A DNA stretch of 64,000 nt from CAWEPK01 sp963835595 (GCA_963835595.1 CAWIGL010000003.1:124001-188000); one strand, 5' to 3'. Positions 42,843 to 52,742 are shown, numbered from the stretch's first letter. Notes: a model not told the origin generated them from the letters alone. Made by a program: numbers and translations.

Positions 42843-44378
42843 GTGAATATCAATCAGAATGTATCGGTTGGAATCGAGGCCCGGGGGAGGGAGATACGCG
42901 ACGAATTTAAGAAGATCATCAGCACTCTCCCGGGCTTTGATATAACCGATCCGAATGCCGCCGGGCCATGCGACGTGCTGATTTTGGAGATTGGCAGCGA
43001 CCCGGAGAAGGACTTTCAGCATATCGCCGATGTCCAGGCGGCCGGCAGCGCGCGGGAAGTCTTCTTGACATCGGCAAACAAGGACCCTCAGATCCTGATC
43101 ATGGCGCTCAGGTCCGGGGCGAGAGAGTTCTTTACCCAGCCGATCAACACGCAAGAGGTAGCAAGCGCCCTGTCGAGGTTCTTCCTGAGAAGACACAAAG
43201 GAGATGCGAAGGGCGGGCCCGTACGGGCGAGAAAGGGGAAGATCATAGACGTAATGGGCACCAAGGGCGGGGTGGGCACGACCACCATCGCGGTGAACCT
43301 GGCGGGCAGCCTTGCGGGCCTTCAGGGCGGTCCGTCCGTTGTCATTGTTGACCTGAGCCGTCTAATGGGCGAGGTGCCCCTGTTCCTGAATATCAAGCCC
43401 GTCTTTGACTGGATGCAAGTCGCCAAGAATTTTTCCCGTCTCGACGGGACCTATCTGAAGAGCGTCCTCCTCAAGCATTCTTCGGGCATCCACGTGCTGC
43501 CGTCACCTACAAAGCTCATCGACGGGCAGGCGCCGCCGGCCAAAGTCATCGAGGTGCTTCTGGGACACCTGCAGCAGTTATTCGACATAGTCGTCGTCGA
43601 CGGCGGCCGCTCGATCGACGATCTTTCGAAAGTGGTCCTGAAGGCGGCAGACAAAATTCTCCTTATCGCAACACCCAGCCTTCCCTGCATCGTCAACACC
43701 AGGGGACTGATAGATGCGTTTTACGGGCTGGGTTATCCCCCGAGCCGAAACATCGAGGTGGTGGCCAATCGATGCAACCAGAAGGGGGGCATCGCCCTGC
43801 GGGAAGTTGAACAGGCAATCGGGCGGAAAATCTCATGGCACCTCCCTAATGATTACAGGAGTGCGAACGGCGCTATCAATAGCGGCAGGCCCCTGGGTGT
43901 AGCCGCTTGTGGAAGTGATCTGAACGAAAAACTCATCGCCCTTGCCTCCGCTATGGCGGGCAATGGCGATGAGGAAATCAAGGTCGGAACGAAGAAGCGG
44001 TTCTCCCTGTTCAAGCGGCGGGAGCAGCCAAAAAAGAGTGTGATCGAGCCCGCCTGTGAAGCAATTTCCGGACTTCAGGCCAAGCCTGAACACAACGAGC
44101 TGAGAACGACGGTCCGTGACCGGCTCATCACCAATCTCGATCTCACCGGGATCGATTCCCTGGTCCGGGAGGTGCTGAAGGGGGAGATAGAGAAAGCCGT
44201 CGAGACCGTCACAGAAGCGGAAAGCCTTAATTCACAAGAAAAAGACCGACTGCTGACGGAAATCGAGGATGAGATACTGGGAGTGCTCGGAGGGGTATGT
44301 GCGGGGCGGGCGGAGCCCGGGGAAGCGATCGATCAAAAGAAGGCCGTGAAGGGAACGGATAAGTTCCTGGTTGCCTGA
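42843..44378 (+). CDS. cpaE: Tad pilus localisation ATPase TadZ/CpaE with an extra C-terminal domain
   Basis: 511 residues. Residues 1-130 form an atypical receiver domain. The MinD/ParA-like domain starts with VMGTKGGVGTTTIA (about 138-151), a deviant Walker A with only the first Lys, normal for TadZ. After a basic linker (about 375-415), residues 418-487 read NELRTTVRDRLITNLDLTGI and on to LNSQEKDRLLTEIEDEILG. This copies the N-terminal domain of the CpaF encoded at 47758 (NELKTKVHDRLIDILDLSVL, LNSQEKEQFLLEIEDEVLG). I know of no standard TadZ with this tail. It places the machine at the pole in other bacteria. Confidence 0.9.
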   Translation: MNINQNVSVGIEARGREIRDEFKKIISTLPGFDITDPNAAGPCDVLILEIGSDPEKDFQHIADVQAAGSAREVFLTSANKDPQILIMALRSGAREFFTQPINTQEVASALSRFFLRRHKGDAKGGPVRARKGKIIDVMGTKGGVGTTTIAVNLAGSLAGLQGGPSVVIVDLSRLMGEVPLFLNIKPVFDWMQVAKNFSRLDGTYLKSVLLKHSSGIHVLPSPTKLIDGQAPPAKVIEVLLGHLQQLFDIVVVDGGRSIDDLSKVVLKAADKILLIATPSLPCIVNTRGLIDAFYGLGYPPSRNIEVVANRCNQKGGIALREVEQAIGRKISWHLPNDYRSANGAINSGRPLGVAACGSDLNEKLIALASAMAGNGDEEIKVGTKKRFSLFKRREQPKKSVIEPACEAISGLQAKPEHNELRTTVRDRLITNLDLTGIDSLVREVLKGEIEKAVETVTEAESLNSQEKDRLLTEIEDEILGVLGGVCAGRAEPGEAIDQKKAVKGTDKFLVA

Positions 44379-44437
44379 CAACGTTGCCGGTTCATAAAGT
44401 GTTAGGGGGAAGTCCCCGGAAAAAGGAGGTGAAAATC

Positions 44438-44611
44438 ATGGATAAGATCAAAAGGTTCTTAAAGGGAGAGGAGGGAGTGACTGCCATCGAGTATGGTCTG
44501 ATCGCGGCCCTGATCGCGGTGGTGATCATAGGGGCAGTTACTACGCTGGGCACTACTCTTTCAGGTGCCTTCAGTTCGATAGCGACCGCCATCGCCGGTG
44601 CGGCGAAATGA
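44438..44611 (+). CDS. flp2: Flp-type pilin 2
   Basis: 57 residues: leader MDKIKRFLKGEEG, then VTAIEYGLIAALIAVVIIGA with the conserved Glu, and a Ser/Ala/Gly-rich end. A very strong AAAGGAGGTG site precedes ATG 44438. It is about half identical to flp1; its strong ribosome site and the following hairpin suggest it is the major pilin. Confidence 0.92.
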   Translation: MDKIKRFLKGEEGVTAIEYGLIAALIAVVIIGAVTTLGTTLSGAFSSIATAIAGAAK

Positions 44612-44626
44612 AGCAAACGCCCCGGA

Positions 44627-44663
44627 AGGGATGCACGGCTCGACATAGGGACCGTGCATCCCT
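44627..44663 (+). terminator. 12-bp hairpin after flp2
   Basis: AGGGATGCACGG (44627-44638) pairs perfectly with CCGTGCATCCCT (44652-44663). No T run follows, so it is more likely an mRNA-stabilising or partly terminating structure that raises pilin over downstream gene expression. Confidence 0.55.
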
Positions 44664-44713
44664 CGGAAATGAAGCTACGGGTTTCCTGACGGAGGAAGAG
44701 GAGTTGTGTTGAC

Positions 44714-45228
44714 GTGTACCAACTGATCTACATAACGGCGGTGCTGGTGGCTGCCTCCGTCACCGATATCCGCAGCCATCGGATTCCTAACTGGTTGACT
44801 TTTTCAGGCATGGCGACCGGTCTGATCTTGTACTTTTCGGCAGGCGGTTTTCGGGGACTCCTGACCGGCGCCGAGGGCCTGGCACTCGGGTTTGCACTAC
44901 TTATCCCCTTCTATATGTGCGGAGGGATGGGAGCCGGCGACGTGAAGCTCATGGCTGCGGTCGGCGCCCTGCTGGGCCCCTTGGCGTCGTGAAAGCATTC
45001 ATACTTACAGCTTTCATCGGGGCCGCTTACGCAATTGCAGTCTTGGCAGTTAACCAATGGCGCAGCAGGAGCGCAAAGTCTGCGGTGCGGGCGCGCTCCA
45101 TGATATCGAGGGGAAGTGACGAAGGTCAAACCGCTAACAATACGAGTAAAAGACCTGTCTTGTGCTACGGGGTTGCAATCGCTTCCGGCACGCTCCTTTC
45201 GCTGCTGGAGAATGTTTGCTTCAGGTAG
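44714..45228 (+). CDS. cpaA: Prepilin peptidase CpaA/TadV, with a frameshift
   Basis: A24-family aspartic peptidase that removes the Flp leader at the inner membrane. The first frame (GTG 44714) carries the two catalytic Asp motifs, SVTDIRSHRIPNWLTF and GMGAGDVKLMAAVGALLG, then stops at 44992. The next frame continues LGVVKAFILTAFIGAAYAIA and ends at 45228. Adding one C to the CCCC run at 44977-44980 joins them into about 171 residues, the family size. Start codon weakly supported. Confidence 0.85.
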
Positions 45229-45309
45229 CTGCGCTGCGGAAGAGGACGGGTCGCGAATAGAGACAGAAGGGGATGCTGACCGTGGGAAAGATGCAAAAGG
45301 AAAGACAGC

Positions 45310-46182
45310 ATGGGGAAGAATAAACCGTACATCGTCATCCTGGCCGGCGTATTCCTGGCCCTGCTGGTAAGCATATTCACTTACAACTGGCTGCAAAAGA
45401 AATCGAAGGTGCAGGTCCGGGAGGTCGAGACCCAGCAGGTAGTGGTCGCCGCGGTCGATCTGACGTGGGGGACCGTCCTGGGAAAGCATCTGCTGAAAGT
45501 CGAGCCTTATCTGAAGAGGAGCCTGCCGGCCGGCTATTTTGTCGATCCCTCCGTCGTGGAGGGCAGGACATTGCTCAATGCCGTTAAAGCGGGCGAATTG
45601 GTCCTGGAATCGAGGCTCGCGCCGACCACGGTAAGAGGTGGAGGCATCGGCGCGGTCATAGGTGCAGACAAGAGGGCCATGGCCGTCAAGGTGGATAAGG
45701 TTGTGGGCGTATCCGGCTTCATTCATCCGGGAAACCGGGTTGACGTGCTGGTGACGTTGGACAGGCAGGGCGAGGTGCCCGCGGCCATCACCAAGATCGT
45801 GCTGGAGAATATCCTGGTGCTCGCTGCAGGTCCGCAAATGGAGGAAACCGGCAAGCAGGAAAAGCCCGCAGCGGTGGACGTCATCACCCTCGAGGTGACT
45901 CCGGAAGAGGGGGAGAAGCTGGCGCTCGCGTCCAACGAGGGAAAGCTCCAGCTTGCTCTGCGGAACCCGACTAACCTCGCCGACGTCAAAACCAGGGGAA
46001 CAACCGTACATACATTGCTGGCATCTTACAGCTCGGGTGGGCCGGAGCGCCTAGGCTCCGGGAGGAAGAGTCAATCCCCTCAGAAGGCGCCTGCCCCACG
46101 GGGATCCCAGCCCGGGATATTCTCCGTCGAGTTGATACGGGGAAGCGTCGTAAGTTCCGTAAAATTCGAGAAAGGGGAATAG
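45310..46182 (+). CDS. cpaB: Flp pilus assembly protein CpaB/RcpC
   Basis: 290 residues. One N-terminal membrane anchor (YIVILAGVFLALLVSIFTY), a SAF domain (VVVAAVDLTWGTVLGKHLLK), then the RcpC region (MAVKVDKVVGVSGFIHPGNR, VLVTLDRQG) and a Pro/Ser-rich end. Links the inner-membrane complex and the secretin in the periplasm. It lies 4 bp before cpaC. Confidence 0.9.
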   Translation: MGKNKPYIVILAGVFLALLVSIFTYNWLQKKSKVQVREVETQQVVVAAVDLTWGTVLGKHLLKVEPYLKRSLPAGYFVDPSVVEGRTLLNAVKAGELVLESRLAPTTVRGGGIGAVIGADKRAMAVKVDKVVGVSGFIHPGNRVDVLVTLDRQGEVPAAITKIVLENILVLAAGPQMEETGKQEKPAAVDVITLEVTPEEGEKLALASNEGKLQLALRNPTNLADVKTRGTTVHTLLASYSSGGPERLGSGRKSQSPQKAPAPRGSQPGIFSVELIRGSVVSSVKFEKGE

Positions 46183-46186
46183 AGGG

Positions 46187-47704
46187 ATGAGGATGAAAAA
46201 CGCCCTTAACCGCAGAGCAGGCGTTGCCCTGTCCCTGATACTTCTTTGGGTCCTTGCTGCGGCTTCGGGAAGCGCGGCGATGGACCCGGGCGACGTGCAG
46301 GTGCACCCGGCGGAGGTGAGGAAGGTGACGATCACCGCCGGGAAATCGGTTGTGGTCGAAAGCAGGACCGTCGTAAAAAGGATTTCCGTAGCTGCTCCGA
46401 ATATCGCGGACGTAGTTGTCCTGACGCCAAGACAGGCCTATATCAATGGGAAAACTCCCGGCATAACGACCGTCACTTTCTGGGACGTGAAGGATAACGT
46501 TTCGGCGATCTTCGACGTCGACGTAGTGCCCGATATCGCCCGCCTCCGGTCCGAGCTTCACGAGACGTTTCCCGAGGAGAAGGAGCTGCGCGTGACCTCG
46601 TCGAACGGAAGCATCACGCTTTCGGGCACTGTATCCAGCACTACCGGCCTGTCCCAGGTGCTGGCCCTGGCCGAGCCCTATGCGCTGGCCGACAAGAACG
46701 GTAAAGGCAGAATCACCAACCTGCTTCAGGTTGGGGGGGTGCACCAGGTAATGCTGGAGGTCAGGGTCTCGGAGATGTCCCGGAGCCTTTCGCAGAGTCT
46801 GGGTATCAATTTCAATGGAGTCAGCTCCAACGGAAGGCAGTTCGGCGTTTCCATGCTCAATAATTTGAGTTCGACGACGGGCGGGGTTTTCGGGCAGGCG
46901 TTCCAGCAGAGAAACCCGATAAGCGGGGATATCCTCACCATACCCCCCACAACAACAGGGTTTCCCATTTCACCCACAACCGTTACCGGCAATGTCAACG
47001 GGATGCTCCGCTTCCTGGGCAACGGGGCGACATGGACCGTCCTTATAGACGCTCTGAAAGACCAAGGTCTACTCAAAGTGCTCGCAGAGCCCACGTTGAT
47101 TGCCTTGAGTGGAAAGAATGCGAATTTCCTCGCCGGCGGCGAATTCCCCATACCTATTCCCCAACCGTCTGCGTCGGGATCGATTATCGCCATACAGTAC
47201 AAGCCGTTCGGCGTGGCCCTAAATTTCACGCCTACGGTCTTGAGCAACAACAAAATCAGCATGCAGGTCGCGCCGGAAGTCTCCGAGCTGGACTTCTCCC
47301 AAGCCGTCTCGCTGCAAGGGTATGTTATTCCCTCCCTGACAACGCGCAGGGTATTCACGACCATAGAGTTGGCGGACGGACAGAGCTTCGCCATTGCCGG
47401 CCTTCTCAAGGACGAGGTCAGGGAGGAGATGCAGAAGTACCCCCTCCTGGGAGACATTCCGATACTCGGCGCCTTGTTCAGGAGCTCGTCCTTTCAAAAG
47501 AACGAGACGGAATTGGTCATCATAGTTACGCCACACCTCGTAAAGCCTCTCGATATGCAGAACCAGCCCCTGCCAACGGATTGGTTCGTCGAGCCGGACG
47601 ATTTCGAGTTCTTTCTGCTTGGCAAGATTGTGGGAAGGCCCGGGAAACATAAGCTCCTCACAGGCGCGGGGCTTGACGGCCAGTTCGGTCACATTCTGCC
47701 GTGA
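46187..47704 (+). CDS. cpaC: Tad secretin CpaC/RcpA
   Basis: Outer-membrane pore of the pilus. 505 residues: signal peptide (residues 9-30), N-terminal pilus-formation domain (VRKVTITAGKSVVVESRTV, then VVVLTPRQAYINGKTPGITT), a BON-like domain (TSSNGSITLSGTVSSTTGLS), and the secretin core (VMLEVRVSEMSRSLSQSLGI, LAEPTLIALSGKNANFLAGG, and the end RSSSFQKNETELVIIVTPHL). ATG at 46187. Confidence 0.94.
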   Translation: MRMKNALNRRAGVALSLILLWVLAAASGSAAMDPGDVQVHPAEVRKVTITAGKSVVVESRTVVKRISVAAPNIADVVVLTPRQAYINGKTPGITTVTFWDVKDNVSAIFDVDVVPDIARLRSELHETFPEEKELRVTSSNGSITLSGTVSSTTGLSQVLALAEPYALADKNGKGRITNLLQVGGVHQVMLEVRVSEMSRSLSQSLGINFNGVSSNGRQFGVSMLNNLSSTTGGVFGQAFQQRNPISGDILTIPPTTTGFPISPTTVTGNVNGMLRFLGNGATWTVLIDALKDQGLLKVLAEPTLIALSGKNANFLAGGEFPIPIPQPSASGSIIAIQYKPFGVALNFTPTVLSNNKISMQVAPEVSELDFSQAVSLQGYVIPSLTTRRVFTTIELADGQSFAIAGLLKDEVREEMQKYPLLGDIPILGALFRSSSFQKNETELVIIVTPHLVKPLDMQNQPLPTDWFVEPDDFEFFLLGKIVGRPGKHKLLTGAGLDGQFGHILP

Positions 47705-47757
47705 GAAAGCAAAAGGGGTAGAGATTGCGCGACACAGGCAGCCCGGAGACAGGATAA

Positions 47758-49094
47758 ATGGAACCGTCTTACGAAAAAGCCGCCGGACTTCAGATAAACC
47801 AGGAATACAACGAGCTGAAGACCAAGGTCCATGACCGGCTAATCGATATTCTCGACCTCTCTGTCCTCGATTCTCTCGACCGGGATTTGCTCAAAAGGGA
47901 GATCAGGAGGGCAATCGAGAGCATAATGGCCACGGACAGCTTCACGATCCCTCTCAATTCGCAGGAAAAAGAGCAATTCCTGCTTGAGATCGAGGACGAA
48001 GTGCTTGGACTCGGGCCGATCAGCCCTTCATGCGCGACCCGACGGTAACCGATATCCTTGTTAATACGCACAAACAGATTTACGTGGAACGATTCGGCAA
48101 GCTCTGCCAGACGGGGGCGCGTTTTAAGGACGAGGCCCATTTGAAGAGGGTCATCGACAGGATCGTATCGGCGGTCGGCAGGCGGGTCGACGAATCGGTG
48201 CCCATGGTCGACGCGCGCCTGGCCGATGGGTCCCGCGTAAACGCTATAGTTCCGCCTCTCGCAATAGACGGCTCCATGCTCTCTATCAGGCGTTTTGCGG
48301 CAGACCCCCTTGAGGTGGAGGACCTGATAACGCTCGCAACCTTAACGCCCGAGACGGGGGAATTGCTGAAGGGCATCATCAGGGCGCGGCTCAACGTGCT
48401 TATATCGGGCGGTACCGGGACGGGGAAGACAACGCTGTTAAACGTGCTCTCCCGCTTTATCCCTTCGGATGAAAGAATAATAACCATAGAAGATTCGGCG
48501 GAGCTCCAGTTGAAGCAGGAGCATGTTGTCAGGCTGGAGACAAAACCCGCCAATATCGAAGGCAGGGGACAGATAACACAGCGGGACCTCGTACAGAACA
48601 GCCTGCGCATGCGCCCCGACCGCATCATCGTGGGCGAGGTAAGGGGGCCGGAAGTGCTCGACATGCTCCAGGCTATGAACACCGGGCACGACGGATCCCT
48701 TACGACCGTCCATGCCAACTCGCCTCGGGACGCGCTTCTGAGGCTGGAGACCCTGGTAGCCATGTCGGGGCTCAGTATTCCCAACGACGCCGTGCGCAGG
48801 TATATCTGCTCTGCCCTCGACGTCATTATACAGGTCAGCCGCCTGGTCGACGGGACGAGAAAGCTTGTCTCCCTTCAGGAAGTGACGGGAATGGAAGGAA
48901 ATATCATTACCCTCCAGGAGATTTTCCGCTTCGATCAGACAGGCGTGGACAGGACCGGGGCGGTAAAGGGCGCGTTTCAGAGCATGGGCGTCATGCCGTC
49001 CTTCCTGGAAAAGTTCAAGGCCCTCGGTGTGCCCATCCCGTACGAGATATTCAGCGGTGGAGTGGTCACGTCCCTGCACCAGGGGGAGAGATGA
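47758..49094 (+). CDS. cpaF: Tad secretion ATPase CpaF/TadA, with a frameshift
   Basis: Hexameric motor that powers Flp pilus assembly. The N-terminal three-helix domain (residues 18-85) runs to EDEVLGLGPIS, then the frame breaks at 48024-48030. Adding one C to the CCC run gives SPFMRDPTVTDILVNTHKQI and continues through SGGTGTGKTTLLN (Walker A), EDSAELQL, GEVRGPEVLDMLQAMNTGHD (Walker B) and TTVHANSP (His box) to 49094. About 445 residues when joined. The N-terminal domain is duplicated at the end of TadZ. Confidence 0.93.
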
Positions 49095-50056
49095 ACCTGG
49101 CCATTGCCGTCTCGGTATTCTTTTGTGTGCTTTTAACCGTCGAAGGCTCTTTCATGCTCATCAAGGCCAAGTGGGATCCCGAGGCGAGAAGGGTGAAGAA
49201 ACAGCTCAGGAGCCTTGCGTCGAACCGCGAAGAAGATCAGCCCGACGCCATCATGCGGGTCAGGACTCTCAGCTCGATGCCGTGGTTCAACAGGATGCTG
49301 GGCGAAATTCGGATCATGGCCAGGATCGACAGGCTTCTCGTGCAGGCAAATGCCGAGCATAACCTCGGCGCCTATGTTCTCCTTTCGGCCGTCTCCGGCG
49401 TAGGCGCTTTTTACCTGTTACTGCACTTTACGAAGACCCTCCTGTTCGCCATTCCTTTTGCGGCGGTGACGGGGGTGGTGCCGTTCACCCACATTTTTAT
49501 CAGGAAAAATCGGCGGATGAAGAAATTTGAGGCCCAGTTGCCGGAAGCCCTGGAATTGCTGGCCCGATCGCTCAGGGCGGGCCACGCGATGGTAAGCGGT
49601 CTTCAGATGGTGGCTCAGGAGTTCCGGGACCCGATGGGGATCGAGATCCAGAAGACGGTTAACAGCACCAATCTCGGCGTAAGCATGGAGGCAGCCCTCA
49701 AGAGCCTCACGGAGCGCGTCGACTGTCCCGATCTTAAGTTTCTTGCGGTCTCCATCATTATCCAGAGAGAAAGCGGTGGAAACCTGGCCGAGATCCTGGA
49801 GACCATAGGAAGCCTGATACGTGCCAGGTTCAAGCTTCAGGGACGTATCCGGGCCCTGGCGGCGGAAGGAAAGCTTTCTGCCTTGATATTGCTTGGCATT
49901 CCGTTCGTTGTGGCTTTCATCCTTTTGCTGATTAACCCTGACTACCTCCGGCCCCTGGTGGAGGACCCCACCGGCAAGGTAATCGTCGCCGTCGCTCTGC
50001 TGCTGATGGCTACGGGTATCTTCATCATGAAGAAGATGATCGCGATAAAGGTATAG
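49091..50056 (+). CDS. tadB: Tad inner-membrane protein TadB
   Basis: 321 residues, type II secretion F-domain platform protein. One N-terminal membrane segment, a pair near 95-140 (GAYVLLSAVSGVGAFYLLL), then the cytoplasmic F domain (FEAQLPEALELLARSLRAGH, MVSGLQMVAQEFRDPMGIE), and two C-terminal segments. It overlaps cpaF by 4 bp and is followed by tadC after one base. Confidence 0.93.
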   Translation: MNLAIAVSVFFCVLLTVEGSFMLIKAKWDPEARRVKKQLRSLASNREEDQPDAIMRVRTLSSMPWFNRMLGEIRIMARIDRLLVQANAEHNLGAYVLLSAVSGVGAFYLLLHFTKTLLFAIPFAAVTGVVPFTHIFIRKNRRMKKFEAQLPEALELLARSLRAGHAMVSGLQMVAQEFRDPMGIEIQKTVNSTNLGVSMEAALKSLTERVDCPDLKFLAVSIIIQRESGGNLAEILETIGSLIRARFKLQGRIRALAAEGKLSALILLGIPFVVAFILLLINPDYLRPLVEDPTGKVIVAVALLLMATGIFIMKKMIAIKV

Positions 50057-50057
50057 C

Positions 50058-51008
50058 ATGACTGCTCCCCTTTTGTTATCGGTAATAGTTTTCGGGCTGG
50101 TCGTGGCCCTGGTCCTCGGCTCTTTCCTTTACTTGCAGAACGTCGAACAAAGGAGGACTCTCAAGGCGAGAGCGAGAGGGGAGACGTACGAAAGCATATC
50201 GGAAACAGCCGACGCTTTGGCTTCGGATATAGGATCGGTTTTCAAGAACCATCTTCGGGCCGTCATAGTAAGGCTTGGGCAAATCTCCATGCCGAGGAGC
50301 GAAGAAGAGATTGCCCGCATAAACCAGCACTTCATCAGGGCGGGTTACCGGAACAGGCGTATGGTCATCATCTTCTTTGGGGCCAAGGTATTGTGCGCGG
50401 CCGTGTTGCTTGTCTGCTTTCTCTCGCTTCGTCTGTTCATTATCGCGCACATGGGTGCGGTGGGCCTGATGGTTGCCTGCATGGCCGCAGTCAGCGCGGG
50501 ATTCTTCCTGCCTAATATGTGGCTGAACCTCAAGGTATCCGGCAGGAGGGACATGTTGACCCGCGGCTTACCCGACGCCCTCGATCTGCTCGTTGTTTGC
50601 GTGGAGGCCGGTATGGGTCTCGATTCGGCGATGAAGAGGGTCGGAGAAGAGATGAGCCTGAGCAACAAGGCGCTCTGCGATGAGTTCAGGTTGTTCAATC
50701 TGGAGCTGCGGGCTGGAAAATCGCGCCATGACGCCCTGAAGAACCTCGCCACGCGGACAGGTCTCGACGATATCGCAAGCCTGACGACCCTGCTGATTCA
50801 GACGGAGAGGTTTGGGACCAGCATAGGCCGGGCGCTGCGCGTCCATTCCGACTCGATGCGGTCGAAAAGAGCCCAACGGGTTGAAGAGGTGGCTGCAAAA
50901 CTACCCATAAAGATGCTTTTTCCGACGATTTTCTTCATATTTCCATCACTCTTCGTTGTACTGCTGGGTCCGGCGCTTCTGAGGGTTTTCAGATTATGGG
51001 TACATTAG
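50058..51008 (+). CDS. tadC: Tad inner-membrane protein TadC
   Basis: 316 residues, the second platform protein. N-terminal membrane segment, a central pair (about 95-150), the F domain with RRDMLTRGLPDALDLLVVCV and EAGMGLDSAMKRVGEEM, and a C-terminal membrane segment (KMLFPTIFFIFPSLFVVLLG). Pairs with TadB under the CpaF motor. Confidence 0.93.
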   Translation: MTAPLLLSVIVFGLVVALVLGSFLYLQNVEQRRTLKARARGETYESISETADALASDIGSVFKNHLRAVIVRLGQISMPRSEEEIARINQHFIRAGYRNRRMVIIFFGAKVLCAAVLLVCFLSLRLFIIAHMGAVGLMVACMAAVSAGFFLPNMWLNLKVSGRRDMLTRGLPDALDLLVVCVEAGMGLDSAMKRVGEEMSLSNKALCDEFRLFNLELRAGKSRHDALKNLATRTGLDDIASLTTLLIQTERFGTSIGRALRVHSDSMRSKRAQRVEEVAAKLPIKMLFPTIFFIFPSLFVVLLGPALLRVFRLWVH

Positions 51009-51075
51009 CGATTGGGATGCCCGATTGCATGGCGCCTCTATGGCCCGTTATTGCCTGGTTAGAGGGAGGGCGTTT

Positions 51076-52155
51076 ATGAAAACCGGGAACCTATTATGCA
51101 TATTGATCGTCGCCTTAGCGGTTGGCGGTTGCTCTACCGCCGGCCAGACAACTCAGCAAGCCTCGGCGGCGAGCGAGTCTCGCAAGCTCGCAGAAACGGC
51201 CCGCCAGCACAAGGCAGCCGCTGAAAAAGAAGACGCAATCGCCAAGAAACTGCCGGAAATGACGGCGGACACATATGAGCGCCTGGGGGACCAGCATGCC
51301 GGACAGGGTAATATCGTAATGGCCCTTATCCAGTATGCCAAAGCCCTTCAGCTCAATGCCAAGAACACGGGCGCCCGGTACAAGATGGGATGCCTCTTCC
51401 TCGCGCAGGGACGCAGCGGAGAAGCCATGAAGGAATTCGAGGAGATACTGAAACAGGAACCTGCCAACGGACTTGCTCACTATGGAAAGGGTCTTGTCTT
51501 TCTGCGCCAAAACGAACTCGAGAAGTCGCAGGCCGAGTTCCGCCGGGCTCTCGCTCTCGACCCTATGATGTGGCAGGCTAACGCTTCGCTGGGCGTTATC
51601 TACGACCGGCTTAAACAATACGGGGCTGCCCTCGAAGAATACGACAGGGCACTCAAGATAAACCCCAAATCGGCGGTGGTGCTCAACGATCTCGGGATGT
51701 CCTGCTATCTGGAGGGTGACTACGAGAAAGCGGCGGAATCTTTCATTTCCGCCCTTGAGATCGACCGTGGAAATGCCAGGATGTGCAACAATCTGGGCCT
51801 TGCCCTGGCTAAGGCGGGCAGGTTCGATGAGGCCCTGGAAGCGTTCAGGAAAGTGAAAGACGAGGCGACCGCGCAGAATAACATAGGATACGTTTACATG
51901 ATGGGGGGGGACTACGCGAAGGCCGAGGATGCTTTCGCGAAAGCCGAAAAGGCGTCTCCGAATTTCTATGTGAAAGCCCACAAGAATGCAGAATTGCTGC
52001 GGCAGTTTATGAGGGAAGCGCAAGCGCGGCAGCCCTCAGACAAAAAGGAAGAGCAGGCGGAAGCCAGGAAACAACCGGCGCCCGGGGCCGACGAGGAGCT
52101 CCCCCGAACCAAAACTGGTGCGCGAGACCAAGAAGCAGCGGAAAATGACCCCTAA
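51076..52155 (+). CDS. tadD: TPR lipoprotein TadD
   Basis: 359 residues from ATG 51076 (AGGGAGGGCG upstream). Lipobox LAVGGC near residue 16, then about seven tetratricopeptide repeats (for example GLAHYGKGLVFLRQNELEKS, NASLGVIYDRLKQYGAALEE, NDLGMSCYLEGDYEKAAES). A charged Lys/Glu/Gln-rich tail ends the protein. In other Tad systems TadD is a pilotin-like factor for the secretin. Last gene of the locus. Confidence 0.88.
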   Translation: MKTGNLLCILIVALAVGGCSTAGQTTQQASAASESRKLAETARQHKAAAEKEDAIAKKLPEMTADTYERLGDQHAGQGNIVMALIQYAKALQLNAKNTGARYKMGCLFLAQGRSGEAMKEFEEILKQEPANGLAHYGKGLVFLRQNELEKSQAEFRRALALDPMMWQANASLGVIYDRLKQYGAALEEYDRALKINPKSAVVLNDLGMSCYLEGDYEKAAESFISALEIDRGNARMCNNLGLALAKAGRFDEALEAFRKVKDEATAQNNIGYVYMMGGDYAKAEDAFAKAEKASPNFYVKAHKNAELLRQFMREAQARQPSDKKEEQAEARKQPAPGADEELPRTKTGARDQEAAENDP

Positions 52156-52672
52156 CCGCAGCCTACAGCGGGCAACCGGCTCTTTCATGAAGGAAGGCTC
52201 AATCCCTTGTTTAAGCCTGTCGATAAAGAGAGACCATAGCGGGTGCTCTGAGGGGTGCATTTAGCGACAAAAAGGAGGGGGGCAAATCGGGCATCGCTTC
52301 TTTCCGGAGACTTAGCGATTAGGTGGTGCGAATATGCGAGAGATTTGCAGCGTGCATGAGCCGGGCTATCGACAGCTATCCGTGCAACCGGCAAAAGCTA
52401 AAATAACAAAGAAGCTCGGCTTCTATTTATCCGTCATGATGCTGGGGCGGTTAAGTGCGAACAATCCGTTGACAAGAAGGCTCAAGCTCACGTGTCAGCG
52501 GTGCATAAGCAGCTATTTCAGGGAAACGGGACATTAAGAGACCCGGCCGGTAATTGTCGGGAGAATCGTTGCCTTAAGAGGCAGAACAAAGACTTATTAC
52601 CGGGCGATACTCACCCCGCTATCTGCCTACAAACGGTCTACAATGCTCCAGGGCGCAATAAATGACCCTGCT

Positions 52673-52692
52673 GCAAGCAGCAGGGTATCCGC
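52673..52692. repeat. REP-like palindrome 1
   Basis: CCCTGCTGCAAGCAGCAGGG, an 8-bp perfect stem with a CAAG centre. It shares the pattern CCCTGYWGCAAGCWRCAGGG with the palindrome at about 52870-52889. Confidence 0.6.
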
Positions 52693-52718
52693 TGAACGCT
52701 TTTTGTGAGCGGGGAGGC

Positions 52719-52742
52719 TCGCCGGGCAAAGCCCGGCGAGGG
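52719..52742. repeat. GC-rich hairpin beside the REP-like palindromes
   Basis: CTCGCCGGGC and GCCCGGCGAG pair over 10 bp around an AAA-containing loop. Together with the flanking elements it forms a cluster of three hairpins within 90 bp. Confidence 0.5.

Noticed and set aside
44378..44402. A second sigma-54 promoter before flp2 (TTGCCTGACAACGTTGCC)
   Set aside because: The -24 GG is missing and the spacing to GC is two bases too long.
52334..52537. A 67-codon plus-strand frame after the Tad locus
   Set aside because: No ribosome site or family resemblance, in a region of repeats.
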